From Thermohalobaculum sp963822985 (GTDB lineage Bacteria; Pseudomonadota; Alphaproteobacteria; Rhodobacterales; Rhodobacteraceae), in contig CAWGJU010000003.1 of assembly GCA_963822985.1 (NCBI GenBank), forward strand, positions 186,001 through 250,000: DNA of 64,000 nucleotides. The letters run 5' to 3'. The notes beneath the pieces are model-generated. The model did not search any database. It saw nothing but the letters and a program-made list of their open reading frames with translations, and was not told the DNA's origin. A program made the translations under genes and the position numbers. Positions 39,799 to 49,841 of the stretch are shown here, one piece after another (position 1 is the stretch's first letter; each line of letters begins with the position of its first letter).

Positions 39799-40019
39799 GA
39801 GGCGCGCTCGACCTTGGCCGGGTCCGGGCGGGCGATGCCCCTGAACAGCGCTCGCAGTGGCAGCGCCCACAGGATGCCAAGCCCGACATAAACGGCCAGC
39901 TCGACCGCTGGGTGCGGCCGCTCCATCAAGCCGACCAGCGTCGTCGCGACCACGATGTAGAGCGGCAGGCCCAGCATCAGGACAACGGCGCAGGCGATCT
40001 TTCGCAGACGATAGCTCAT
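39789..40019 (-). CDS. DUF2842 small membrane protein
   Basis: A 76-residue protein with two hydrophobic helices (ACAVVLMLGLPLYIVVATTLVGL and LAVYVGLGILWALPLRALF) and a basic C-terminus starting at RPDPAK. The MSYRLRKI start and overall pattern fit the alphaproteobacterial DUF2842 family, of unknown function. Its 3' end overlaps the end of the preceding plus-strand gene by 10 bp, tail to tail. Confidence 0.75.
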   Translation of the reverse strand: MSYRLRKIACAVVLMLGLPLYIVVATTLVGLMERPHPAVELAVYVGLGILWALPLRALFRGIARPDPAKVERASQR

Positions 40020-40110
40020 GACGGGCACGTAGCACTCCGACGCCCCGCGTCCAACCGGTTCGGCATGGCCGCAGCATATGGCCGCAAACGTACGATGCCC
40101 GTGCCGATAC

Positions 40111-41403
<1,293 letters not shown>

Positions 41404-41514
41404 GCGAGCCTCCCATTGACCAGCGGGTTAGAGCAAGGCGCGCGCGGCGTTGCAAGCGCGGCGCGGCGCAGCCTTGGTGCAGCCTCGGCGCAGCCCTGGC
41501 GGGACCAGCTGAGG

Positions 41515-41529
41515 CGGAGCATTTCGTTC
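41515..41529. repeat. Left copy of the 15-bp direct repeat flanking the IS
   Basis: CGGAGCATTTCGTTC occurs here and again at 42929-42943, immediately outside the inverted ends of the element. This is the pattern of a target-site duplication made on insertion. Confidence 0.8.
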
Positions 41530-42928
41530 TGTCGGTAGCGCGTGAAGATGTCCGCCTTCGTAGCGCATCAAATGTCCGCCGCTGTGATTGTAGAGCCTGT
41601 GGGGTTGTGGGCAACGCGCAGCGTTGTCCACAAATCCATCAGGCCCAAGCCCCGGCCGCCGAGCGGAGTTAAGCGGCCAGGGAGGCATCGATGGGCTTGC
41701 CGGCTGGATCGAAGCGGACCAGGCAGCTCGGCCCGTCGAAGATGGCGAGCCGGCCATCGGGGTACTCGTGCACCCGCACGCTCGCCTTCACGTAGTGATG
41801 GCGGTGGCGCTGCGCCGGGATCTGCAGCGAGATGCCCTTCCAGATGACGCAGTTGTCGCGGCCGACCTGGCGGCTCTCCTGGACGCACAGGACGTCCTCG
41901 AGCGGCCGGCCGGCATAGGGGATGAAAGCCGAGCCGTGCTCGGCCGCCGGCACCGCGAAGCGGGCGTTGTAGTCGGGCACGAAGACCTCGCTCAGATAGC
42001 GGTTGGCGGCCTCGACCGTGGCGATCCCGGCGAGCCGCAACTCGGGCGGCAGGCGGCTCTGCAGCGTGCCGAACGCCCGCTCCATGCGGCCGCGCGCCTC
42101 CGGCGAGTAGGACGGGATGTGGGTGATGCCGAGCTGCGAGAGCGCCAGGCCGACCTGCGTCGGCCTGGTCTTGTCGACCTTGCCGCCGGACCTCGGCGTA
42201 TAGAAATAGTGCGAGCCGCGATCGGTGTAGAGCGCGCGGAACAGGCCGTGCGCGGCGATCGTCTCGGCCAGGCCGACAAAGCTCGAGGCGGTGCCTTCTT
42301 CTGCCACCAGGACCGCCGAATAGATCGCCCCCGTCGCGTCGTCGAGGGTGACGACGAGATCGAGATCACGGTCGAGCGCGCCGAGCCAGCGATGCGTCGA
42401 GCCATCCTGGAACAGCAGCATGCCGGGCAGCGGCCGGCGCTCGCGCTTCTTGCGGTGGCTGCCGCCGCGCCGCTTCTGCGCCGCCACCAGCCCGGCCGAT
42501 TGCAGCGCCAGCCGGGTCACCGTGTAGGACAGTTTGTAGCCGTGCCGCTGCACCAGCTGCTCATGGAAATGCTTCACCGTGAAATCGCGGTAGCGTTCCT
42601 GGTAGAGCATCTGCATCCGCGTCAGCTCGGCCGCCGGCGCCCGCCGCGGCGACGGCTTGCCGAGCCGTCGGTCGCGCAGACCCTCGGCGCCCTCCGCGTC
42701 ATGGCGCACCAACAGCCGCCGGAAATGCCGGCCCGACATGCCGAGCAGCTCGCCCGCATCCTCGGCCGTCAGCCGCCGCTTGCGGTAGCGCTCCATCGCT
42801 TCTTCGAACCTGAGCACGAAGACCTCCCATAACGCGCTTGTCCGCCGCATCGCCCCCTCCCGAACAGGACGCGAACCTGGCGGACAACTCACGCGCTACG
42901 AAAGCGGACAAATCACCCATCTCCGACA
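41530..42928 (-). mobile_element. Complete insertion sequence, ISNCY/IS1202-like, 1399 bp
   Basis: The element runs from TGTCGG (left) to CCGACA (right). Its ends are imperfect inverted repeats of about 50 bp; both contain GTCCGC-Y-TTCGTAGCGC followed by a second TGTCCGCC. One intact transposase gene fills it. Exact 15-bp direct repeats (41515-41529 and 42929-42943) flank it, and their identity suggests a fairly recent insertion. Direct repeats of this unusual length are, from memory, a feature of one branch of the IS1202-related group; a database check is needed for the name. Confidence 0.85.
41669..42850 (-). CDS. ISNCY/IS1202-like DDE transposase
   Basis: A 393-residue transposase. The N-terminus is a helix-turn-helix region (LTAEDAGELLGMSGRHFRRL, about 21-40) and linker, followed by an RNase H-like DDE core with Asp in LLFQDGSTHRWLG, Asp in LYTDRGSHYF and Glu in SPEARGRMERAFGTLQ. 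These blocks match the ISNCY-type transposases. ATG 42850 follows GGGAGGGG; the frame continues upstream through a GTG inside the inverted repeat. The gene appears intact, so the element may be active. Confidence 0.88.
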   Translation of the reverse strand: MRRTSALWEVFVLRFEEAMERYRKRRLTAEDAGELLGMSGRHFRRLLVRHDAEGAEGLRDRRLGKPSPRRAPAAELTRMQMLYQERYRDFTVKHFHEQLVQRHGYKLSYTVTRLALQSAGLVAAQKRRGGSHRKKRERRPLPGMLLFQDGSTHRWLGALDRDLDLVVTLDDATGAIYSAVLVAEEGTASSFVGLAETIAAHGLFRALYTDRGSHYFYTPRSGGKVDKTRPTQVGLALSQLGITHIPSYSPEARGRMERAFGTLQSRLPPELRLAGIATVEAANRYLSEVFVPDYNARFAVPAAEHGSAFIPYAGRPLEDVLCVQESRQVGRDNCVIWKGISLQIPAQRHRHHYVKASVRVHEYPDGRLAIFDGPSCLVRFDPAGKPIDASLAA

Positions 42929-42943
42929 CGGAGCATTTCGTTC
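42929..42943. repeat. Right copy of the 15-bp direct repeat flanking the IS
   Basis: Second copy of CGGAGCATTTCGTTC, 36 bp upstream of the rmuC start codon. Together with the left copy it marks the insertion point in the purA-rmuC divergent spacer. Confidence 0.8.
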
Positions 42944-42979
42944 TTGTCTCGTTCCGCCCTCCATGTCAGACTTGGCGTC

Positions 42980-44470
42980 ATGAACATCTCTGACCACAAC
43001 ATCTTGACCTATTTCGAGACGCAGCCGGCGTTCGATCCTACCCATCTGGCCGCGGTCGCAGCGGCGGCCCTGTTGGGCCTGCTGCTCGGCCATCTGTTCA
43101 GGACGCCGGCGCTGCGGGCGGCACGGGCCGAGGCCGCACGGCTGCGCGAGGAGTGCGTCGCGCTGGACCGCGACTGCGCCATCGCCGACGCATCGGCGGC
43201 CCGCGTGCCGGAGCTGGAGAGGCGGATCGTCGTCCTGACCGATCGCGTGGCGGAGGAGACGCGCCGCGCCGAGAACCTCGACGGGCAGCTGCGCGCCGCC
43301 CGGGCCGAGCAGAAGGCGCGCCTCGACGAGCTGCGCCAGATGGGCGACGAGGTCGAGCGCAAGTTCGGCGCGCTGGCGCACAAGGCGCTGAGCGGCAATG
43401 CCGAATCTTTCCTCAAGCTGGTCAGCGAGCGCTTCGAGAAGCACAAGGAAGCCGCCGAGACGGACCTCGGCCAGCGTCACAAGGCGATCGAGGTCCTCAT
43501 GAAGCCGGTCCATGAAAGCCTCTCCAAGTTCGAGGCGCGCGTCGGCGAGATCGAGAAGGCGCGCGAGGGGGCCTATGGCGCCATCCGCGAGCAGGTGAAG
43601 CAGCTCACCGAAGGCCAGACGGCGCTGAAAGGCGAGACGGCGCGGCTGGTCCAGGCGCTGCGCCAGCCGAAGACGCGCGGCCGCTGGGGCGAGTTCCAGC
43701 TGCGCCAGGTCTTCGAGATGGCCGGCATGGTCGAGCATGTCGATTTCCTCTGCGAGCACCATGTCGCGACCGAGACGGCGCGGCTGCGCCCCGACGCGGT
43801 CGTCCGGCTGCCCGGCGGCAAGTCAATCGTGGTCGACGCCAAGACGCCGCTCGATGGCTATCTGGCGGCGGTCGAGGCGCAGGACGAGGCCACGCGCGAC
43901 GAGGCGCTGCGCAGCCATGTGCGCCATGTCCGGCAGCATGTGACCAACCTCTCGCGCAAGGAATACTGGGCCGCGCTCGACGTGACGCCCGACTTCGTCG
44001 TCATGTTCGTGCCGGGCGAAGCCTTCTATTCGGCGGCGATCGAGGCGGCGCCCGACCTTTTCGAGGAGGCGGTGCGCAACCGCGTGCTGATCTCGACGCC
44101 GACGACGCTGATCGCGCTGATCAAGGCGATCGCCTATGGCTGGCAGCAGGAGAACCTGGCGCGCAACATCCGCGAGGTGGCGACGCTGGCGCGCGACCTC
44201 TACGACCGGATCGGCAAGTTCGGCGAGCATCTGAACGGCGTCGGCAAGGCGCTGCGCCAGGCGGTGGAAAAGTACAACAGCAGCGTCGGCTCGCTCGAGG
44301 GCCGCGTGCTGCCGCAGGTCCGCCGCTTCGAGCGGATGGGCGTGGTCGAGAACGGCACCGCCTTGCCGGAAATGGCGAAGGTCGAGATCGAGCCCCGCGC
44401 GCTGACGGCCGTGGAGTTCACCGAGCCGGACAGGGAGACTCGGTTTGCGCTGGCAACTCCGGCCGAGTGA
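42980..44470 (+). CDS. rmuC: DNA recombination protein RmuC homologue
   Basis: A 496-residue protein that restrains inverted-repeat recombination and resembles a nuclease fold. One N-terminal membrane segment (AAVAAAALLGLLLGHLF, about 22-38) precedes a coiled coil rich in Arg, Glu and Ala (about 45-130) and the RmuC domain with RGRWGEFQLRQVFEMAGM (about 232) and KSIVVDAKTPLDGY (about 285). ATG 42980 is chosen; an ATG 12 codons earlier lies inside the direct repeat zone. The insertion sequence ends 51 bp upstream, so the original promoter has probably been displaced. Confidence 0.92.
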   Translation: MNISDHNILTYFETQPAFDPTHLAAVAAAALLGLLLGHLFRTPALRAARAEAARLREECVALDRDCAIADASAARVPELERRIVVLTDRVAEETRRAENLDGQLRAARAEQKARLDELRQMGDEVERKFGALAHKALSGNAESFLKLVSERFEKHKEAAETDLGQRHKAIEVLMKPVHESLSKFEARVGEIEKAREGAYGAIREQVKQLTEGQTALKGETARLVQALRQPKTRGRWGEFQLRQVFEMAGMVEHVDFLCEHHVATETARLRPDAVVRLPGGKSIVVDAKTPLDGYLAAVEAQDEATRDEALRSHVRHVRQHVTNLSRKEYWAALDVTPDFVVMFVPGEAFYSAAIEAAPDLFEEAVRNRVLISTPTTLIALIKAIAYGWQQENLARNIREVATLARDLYDRIGKFGEHLNGVGKALRQAVEKYNSSVGSLEGRVLPQVRRFERMGVVENGTALPEMAKVEIEPRALTAVEFTEPDRETRFALATPAE

Positions 44471-44793
44471 GGGCGCGAGCGGCAGCGCTCGAGGGGTCAG
44501 TACCCGGCATCGGCGCCCGTCTTCAACGGGCGAGGCCGCATGCCATTTTCGGTCATTCTTTTCGTTGGGCCGCGGTCAGCGCCGCGAACGTGACAACGCG
44601 AGCCCCGCGCCCGAGCCTCGGGTCGCTGGATCTAAATAGACGCGATTTGAGATGGATAGGCGACCTTGCAAGCGTGCAAGGTCGTCATCTGCATGTTCCA
44701 GCAGCAGGGTAGGAACCGGTTCCTTTGCGCAGGCGCTCGACACGAGATGTTCTCGCAACACCGGGGCGACGGCGGTGTCAACGGCCCCTCGCC
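44471..44793. other. Intergenic region between convergent rmuC and cardiolipin synthase genes
   Basis: This 323-bp stretch has no gene I can support. It holds one perfect hairpin at 44661-44684, CGACCTTGCA with TGCAAGGTCG around a 4-base loop, which could stop transcription arriving from either side, although no T run follows. Confidence 0.5.
44661..44684. terminator. Perfect 10-bp stem hairpin, possible bidirectional terminator
   Basis: The stem is perfect, with loop AGCG, and lies between convergent genes. The lack of a following T run leaves a protein-binding dyad as an alternative. Confidence 0.4.
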
Positions 44794-46232
44794 TCAGAGC
44801 ACCGGCCCCACGATGGCCATGGCGTTGTTCCAGAGGCGCCGCGGCCAGCGCCAGGCGGCGACGTCCTCCGGCCGCACGGGGATGCAGTCCGCCAGATAGC
44901 TTCGCTGGCGCTCGATCATGGCGGCCGTGACGTCCCGGTCCATCAGCAGGACGTTGTTCTCGTAGTTCAGCTCGAAGCTGCGCCGGTCCATATTGGCCGA
45001 CCCGATGAGGGTCAACTCGTCGTCGACCGTCAGCGACTTGGTGTGCAGCAGGCCCGCGCGGAACTCGTGGATCTTCACGCCCGCCGCTAGCAGGTCGGCG
45101 TAATAGCTGCGGCTGGCGGCGCCGACGGCGAAGTCGTCGTTGCGGGCGGGGAAGATGATCGTTGTCTCGACGCCGCGATTGGCGGCGGCGCAGAGCGCCG
45201 CCTGCAGCGACTCGGCCGGTACGTAATAGGGCGTGGTGATGAAGAGCCGCCGCCGAGCGCCGTAGATCAGGGTCTCGAACATCTCGGGCGCGGCCGAGAA
45301 TCGGGCGGTCGGCCCGGTCGCGATGACCTGGGCCGGAAAGCCAGGGCCGGCATCGCCCATCGGCTCGAGCAGTACGTCGCGCAGGTCCTCGCCCGACCAC
45401 ATGGTCCAGTCGCCGGCGAAAAGGCGTTGGTTCTGGCGCGCGATCGGGCCCCTCGAAGCGCATCACCGCGTCGACCCAGGGGCCGAAGCGCGCCTTGGGC
45501 AGGAATTCAGGGTCGGCGCAGTTCTGGCTGCCGCAATAGGTGATCCGGTTGTCGACGACCAGGATCTTGCGGTGGTTCCTGAGGTCGATCCGGCCGGTGA
45601 AGACCCGCAGCAGCGGGTTGCCGACCGGCAGCGTGCGGGCGAGGCGCACGCCGGCCGCCGCCATCTCGCTCCAGAGCGCCGAGCGGATCAGGGCGCGCGA
45701 GCCGATGTCGTCGACCATGGCGCGGCAGGTGACGCCGCGGCCCGCGGCGCGGATCAGCGCCTCGGCCATCCTGGTGCCGTTGCGGTCGGGCAGCCAGATG
45801 TAGAAGAGCAGGTGGACATGGGCCGCGGCTGCGTCGATGTCGCGGATCATCTCGGCGATCGCGGCGTCCGAATCGGCCATCAGCCGCGCCCTGTTGCCGA
45901 CGACCGGGTCGAAGCCGCTGATCGACCGGCCGACCCTGAAGGCGGAGGGCAGCGTCTCGCCGGCCGGCGTCGATCACGCGGGCCGCATAGCCGGGGATGC
46001 GGCCGAGATCGGGCAGCGCCGCGATGACCTCGTTCAGGCGCCGCGCGCGCCGGCGGCCGATGCTGGTCTCGCCCAGCAGCAGATAGGCGGCGATGCCGAG
46101 GAACGGCACCGCCAGCACCACGACGACCCAGGCGACGCGCGAGGCCGGGTCGCGGTGCGGGCGCAGCAGGACGCGGACGGTCAGTGCGACCTGCACCAGG
46201 ATGTGAAGGGCGATCAGGACGTCGCTGCGCAC
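44794..46232 (-). CDS. cls: Cardiolipin synthase (phospholipase D family), two frameshifts
   Basis: The enzyme joins two phosphatidylglycerols into cardiolipin at the inner membrane. Repaired length is about 478 residues, the family norm. Two N-terminal helices (LIALHILVQVALTVRVLL and VAWVVVVLAVPFLGIAAYLLLG) precede two PLD motifs, NHRKILVVDNRITYCGSQN (about 219) and LHTKSLTVDDELTLIGSAN (about 397). Extra bases at about 45963 (GCCGGCCGGCGAG) and about 45447 (GGGGCCCGATC) break the frame. The start is GTG 46232 with GGGGA upstream; it overlaps the 3' end of the CDGSH gene by 19 bp. Confidence 0.9.
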
Positions 46233-46492
46233 CGGTCCGGTCCCCGGCTCAAGAGGCTGTTGTGCGTTCCGTCGCAGAGCGGCCGGCCGCCGCTGCGCTT
46301 GCAGCCGCAGAACCAGAGCGTCGCGTCCGTCTCGGCGACGTGCCGGACGGGCTCGAACCCGGTGCCCTTGTGCGAGCCGTCGCAGAAGGGCTGTTTCGCC
46401 GAGCGGCCGCAGGCGCACCAGAAATACGCCTTGCCGGCGCGGACCTCGACCGGATAGGGCGCGCGCTGCGCGATCCTCGGCTCGTCGCTCAT
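46214..46492 (-). CDS. Double CDGSH iron-sulfur domain protein
   Basis: A 92-residue protein with two CDGSH-type motifs: CACGRSAKQPFCDGSHKG (about 26-43) and CGCKRSGGRPLCDGTHNS (about 62-79), each able to bind a [2Fe-2S] cluster with three Cys and one His. Such proteins are implicated in iron, sulfur or redox homeostasis; a specific role is unknown. ATG 46492 has GGGGAGAG just upstream. Its end overlaps the cls start, so cls is probably coupled to it. Confidence 0.88.
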   Translation of the reverse strand: MSDEPRIAQRAPYPVEVRAGKAYFWCACGRSAKQPFCDGSHKGTGFEPVRHVAETDATLWFCGCKRSGGRPLCDGTHNSLLSRGPDRCAATS

Positions 46493-46553
46493 CTCTCCCC
46501 TCCCGATGCGGCGACGGGCCGGCCGGCCGCCCAGCTGTCAAGCGTCGGAGCCA

Positions 46554-48154
46554 TCAGAAGGCCAGCGCCTTGGCCTGGCGCACCTGCGGCAGCGCGGCGA
46601 TCTCGGCCAGCACCCGCTGCCGAGACCCGGTCGTCGACGCCGAGCAGCGCGATCGCCTCGCCGCCCTTCTCGGCCCGGCCGAGCGCGAAGGTGGCGATGT
46701 TGACGCCGAGCGTGCCGAGCCGCGTGCCGAGCGCACCGATATAGCCGGGCGTGTCGGTGTTGGTGGTGTAGAGCATGAAGGGCATCGGCTCGGCCTCGAG
46801 GTTGATGCCCTTGATCTGGATGAAGCGCGGCTTGCCGTCCGAGAAGATCGTGGCGGCGACCGAGCGGGTCTGCGCCTCGGTCGTCACGATCAGCGCGGAT
46901 ATAGGAGCCATAGGCGCCCTGCGCGTCCATGCGCGTCTCGGCGATCTGGATGCCGCGCTCGCGCGCGACCAGCGGCGCCGAGACCATGTTGACCGCGCCC
47001 TCTCCCATCACCGGCGCCAGCATCGCGGCGGTCAGCGCCGCGGTCAGCGGGCGCAGGTTCAGCTCGCCGACGCGGCCGACATACTCGATCTCGATCGAGC
47101 GAATGGCGTGCTCGGTCAGCTGGCCGGCAAAGCCGCCCAGCACCTCGGCGACGCGGATCCAGGGGCGCAGCACCGGCGCCTCCTCGGCGGTGATCGAGGG
47201 CGCGTTGATCGCGTTCTGGATGGCGCCGTGCAGCAGGTAGTCGCTCATCTGCTCGGCGACCTGGAGGGCGACGTTCTCCTGCGCCTCGGTCGTGGAAGCG
47301 CCGAGATGCGGCGTCGCTACCACGTTCGGCAGGCCGAAGAGCGGGTTCTCGCGTCGCCGGTTCGACGGCGAAGACGTCAAACGCGGCGCCGGCGAGCTGG
47401 CCCGTCTCGCAGCGCCTCGGCGACGCGCCGCCTCGTCGACCAGCCCGCCGCGGGCGCAGTTGATCAGCCGCGCGCCCGGCTTCATGGCGCGCGATGCGCT
47501 CGGCCGAGAGGATATTGGCCGTCTTCTCGGTCTTCGGCAGGTGCAGCGAGACGAAATCGGCGCGGGCCGAGCAGCGCGTCGAGCTCCTCGATCTTCTCGA
47601 CGCCCAACTCCTGCGCGCGAGCCGCGGACAGGAACGGATCGTAGGCCACCACCTTCATCTTCAGCCCGAGCGCACGGTTCGCCACCACCGAGCCGATATT
47701 GCCGCAGCCGATCAGGCCCAGCGTCTTGCCGGTGATCTCGACGCCCATGAAGGCCGACTTCTCCCACTGTCCGGCATGGGTCGAGGCGTTCGCCTGCGGG
47801 ATCTGGCGGGCGAGCGCGAACATCAGCGCGACGGCGTGCTCGGCCGTGGTGATCGAGTTGCCGAAGGGCGTGTTCATCACGACGATCCCGCGCGCCGAGG
47901 CGGCCGCGAGGTCGATGTTGTCGACGCCGATCCCGGCGCGGCCGATGACGCGCAGCCGCTCGGCGCGCTCGAGGATCGCCGGCGTCACCTTGGTGGCGGA
48001 GCGGACGGCGAGCCCGTCATAGCCGCCGATCACCTCGGCCAGCGTCGCGCGGTCCTTGCCCAGCTCGGGCCGGAAGTCGGCCTCGACGCCATTGCGCGGC
48101 AAAGATGCGCAGCGCCTCGTCCGAGAGCGCGTCCGAGATCAGAACCTTAGGCAT
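46554..48154 (-). CDS. serA: D-3-phosphoglycerate dehydrogenase (SerA, ACT-containing), about eight frameshifts
   Basis: SerA oxidises 3-phosphoglycerate, the first step of serine synthesis. After removing about eight extra bases the protein would have about 530 residues, normal for the long type. Clear parts: LISDALSDEALRIF, RVIGRAGIGVDNID, NSITTAEHAVALMFALAR, GLIGCGNIGSVVA (NAD motif), INCARGGLVDEAA, FGLPNVVATPHLGASTTEAQ and a C-terminal ACT domain (YTTNTDTPGYIGALG). Breaks lie near 48098, 47567, 47488, 47430, 47402, 47350, 46905 and 46620. Every one is cured by dropping one base and residue conservation holds between them. Followed downstream in the same direction by the CDGSH gene and preceded by serC. 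Confidence 0.85.
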
Positions 48155-48274
48155 ATGCGGCTTCTCCTGCGCCCTGGCACCGCGAGCGGCCCGCGGGCGG
48201 CGTCGTTCCTATTGGTCGCGACAGGTGATTCCCCTCCCATCAGGGAATGGAAGGGAATGGGGCGGGCGAGCGGA

Positions 48275-49462
48275 TCAGGCGGCCAGCCGCTCGGAGCGGG
48301 TCTGCGCATAGGCCCAATCGAGCCATGGGGTCAGAGCCTCGATGTCGGCCGCCTCGACCGTGGCGCCGCACCAGATGCGCAGCCCCGGCGGCGCGTCCCG
48401 ATAGCCAGCGATGTCGAAGGCGACGCCCTCGTCCTCGAGCCGGGCGGTCAGCGCCTTTACGAAGGCGCGTTGCGCGGCCTCGTCGAGCCGGGTCACGTCC
48501 GGATCGGCAATGCGCAGGCAGACGGAGGTGTTCGAGCGCGCCGCGGGCTCGGCGACGAGGTTCTCGACCCAGGGCGTGCGGTCGACCCACCGCGCCAGCG
48601 CCGCAAAGTTGGCATCGGCGCGGGCGATCAGCGCGGGCAACCCACCGATGCCCTCGGCCCAGTCGAGCGCGTCCTCCCAGTCGGCGACGCAGAGCATCGA
48701 GGGGGTGTTGATCGTCTCGCCGCGGAAGACGCCCTCGATCAGCTCGCCACCCTTGGTCATCCGAAAGACCTTGGGCAGCGGCCGGCCGAGCTGAACGTCG
48801 GGGGCGAAGGTTCGCAGCCGCTCCACGGCGCGCGGCGACAGCGCCAGCATGCCGTGCCCGGCCTCGCCGCCGAGCGCCTTCTGCCAGGAAAAGGTGACGA
48901 CATCGAGCTTGGCCCAGTCGAGATCCTGGGCAAAGGCCGCAGAGGTCGCGTCGCAGATGGCAAGCCCCTCGCGATCGGCGGCGATCCAGTCGGCATTCGG
49001 CACGCGCACGCCGCTGGTCGTGCCGTTCCAGGTGAAGACCAGATCCGCCTGCGACCGCACCGCGCCGAGATCGGGCAGTACGCCGTAATCGGCCTCGAGC
49101 ACGCGCGCATCGGCAAGCTTCAGCTGCTTGACCGCATCGCTCGCCCAGCCAGCGCCAAAGCTCTCCCAGGCGAGCACGTCGACGGGGCGGGCGCCAAGCA
49201 GCGACCACATCGCCATCTCGAAGGCGCCCGTGTCCGAGCCCGGCACGATGCCAAGACGCCAGTCCTGTGGCATCCGCAGCAACCGCGCCGTGCGGTCGAT
49301 CACCGATTTCAGCTGCGCCTTCGGTCCGGCTGCGCGGTGCGACCGGCCGAGCCAGGCCCGCGCCGCCACCGCCTCGGCCGACCAGCCGGGGCGCTTGGCG
49401 CAGGGGCCCGACGAGAAAAACGAGCGCGCGGGGCGAAGCCCGGGCCTGGGGGGGAACGTCAT
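48275..49462 (-). CDS. serC: Phosphoserine aminotransferase
   Basis: A 395-residue PLP enzyme that transaminates 3-phosphohydroxypyruvate with glutamate, the second step of serine synthesis. Motifs of the alphaproteobacterial long SerC type include FFSSGPCAKRPGW, IVPGSDTGAFEMAMWSLLG, FTWNGTTSGVRVP and the PLP Lys in SWQKALGGEAGHGML (about 194). Intact, unlike the following serA. ATG 49462 is the family start; the reading frame stays open about 130 codons upstream, but only as GC-rich filler. It lies 120 bp before serA, likely in one operon. Confidence 0.93.
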   Translation of the reverse strand: MTFPPRPGLRPARSFFSSGPCAKRPGWSAEAVAARAWLGRSHRAAGPKAQLKSVIDRTARLLRMPQDWRLGIVPGSDTGAFEMAMWSLLGARPVDVLAWESFGAGWASDAVKQLKLADARVLEADYGVLPDLGAVRSQADLVFTWNGTTSGVRVPNADWIAADREGLAICDATSAAFAQDLDWAKLDVVTFSWQKALGGEAGHGMLALSPRAVERLRTFAPDVQLGRPLPKVFRMTKGGELIEGVFRGETINTPSMLCVADWEDALDWAEGIGGLPALIARADANFAALARWVDRTPWVENLVAEPAARSNTSVCLRIADPDVTRLDEAAQRAFVKALTARLEDEGVAFDIAGYRDAPPGLRIWCGATVEAADIEALTPWLDWAYAQTRSERLAA

Positions 49463-49540
49463 CGACGCGCTCCGTCGTCGAGGGCGAAGTTCCTGAGCTT
49501 GGCCCCGCTCGCCCTCCTCCGAGGCCATGCCCGCGATTCC
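49463..49540 (-). promoter_or_regulatory. Candidate serC leader structure
   Basis: On the minus strand, GAGGGCGA and TCGCCCTC form a perfect 8-bp stem with a 21-base loop just before the serC start, and a further CGACG/CGTCG pairing abuts the ATG. A serC leader RNA is described in Alphaproteobacteria, and this has the right place; I cannot confirm its consensus. Confidence 0.35.
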
Positions 49541-49841
49541 GCTAGGCCAAATGCCGCGCCGGGTCAAGCAAGGCGCCGCGCAAAGGCCGCGCAACGCGGC
49601 GCAAATGCGACCTGCGTCTGGAAGGACCGGCAGGACGAACTGCGGAGGGCTCGCGGCGCGAATCACCCCAGCGACACCTCGGAGCCGCGGCGCGCCCTCC
49701 GCGACCGCATCTTTCGCGCCGGCCGACCGCGGCTCCGCGTTATGCGCGCCGCAACCCTTCGGCGCGAAGAATTGTACGCCGTTTGAACTGGCGCGTCGAA
49801 AGGCGCAAACTCCGCCGCAACAGCGCCTCGGAGGCATTCCC

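Noticed and set aside
46554..48154. Programmed frameshifting in serA
   Set aside because: Eight separate breaks with no slippery heptamers or following structures are not compatible with recoding.
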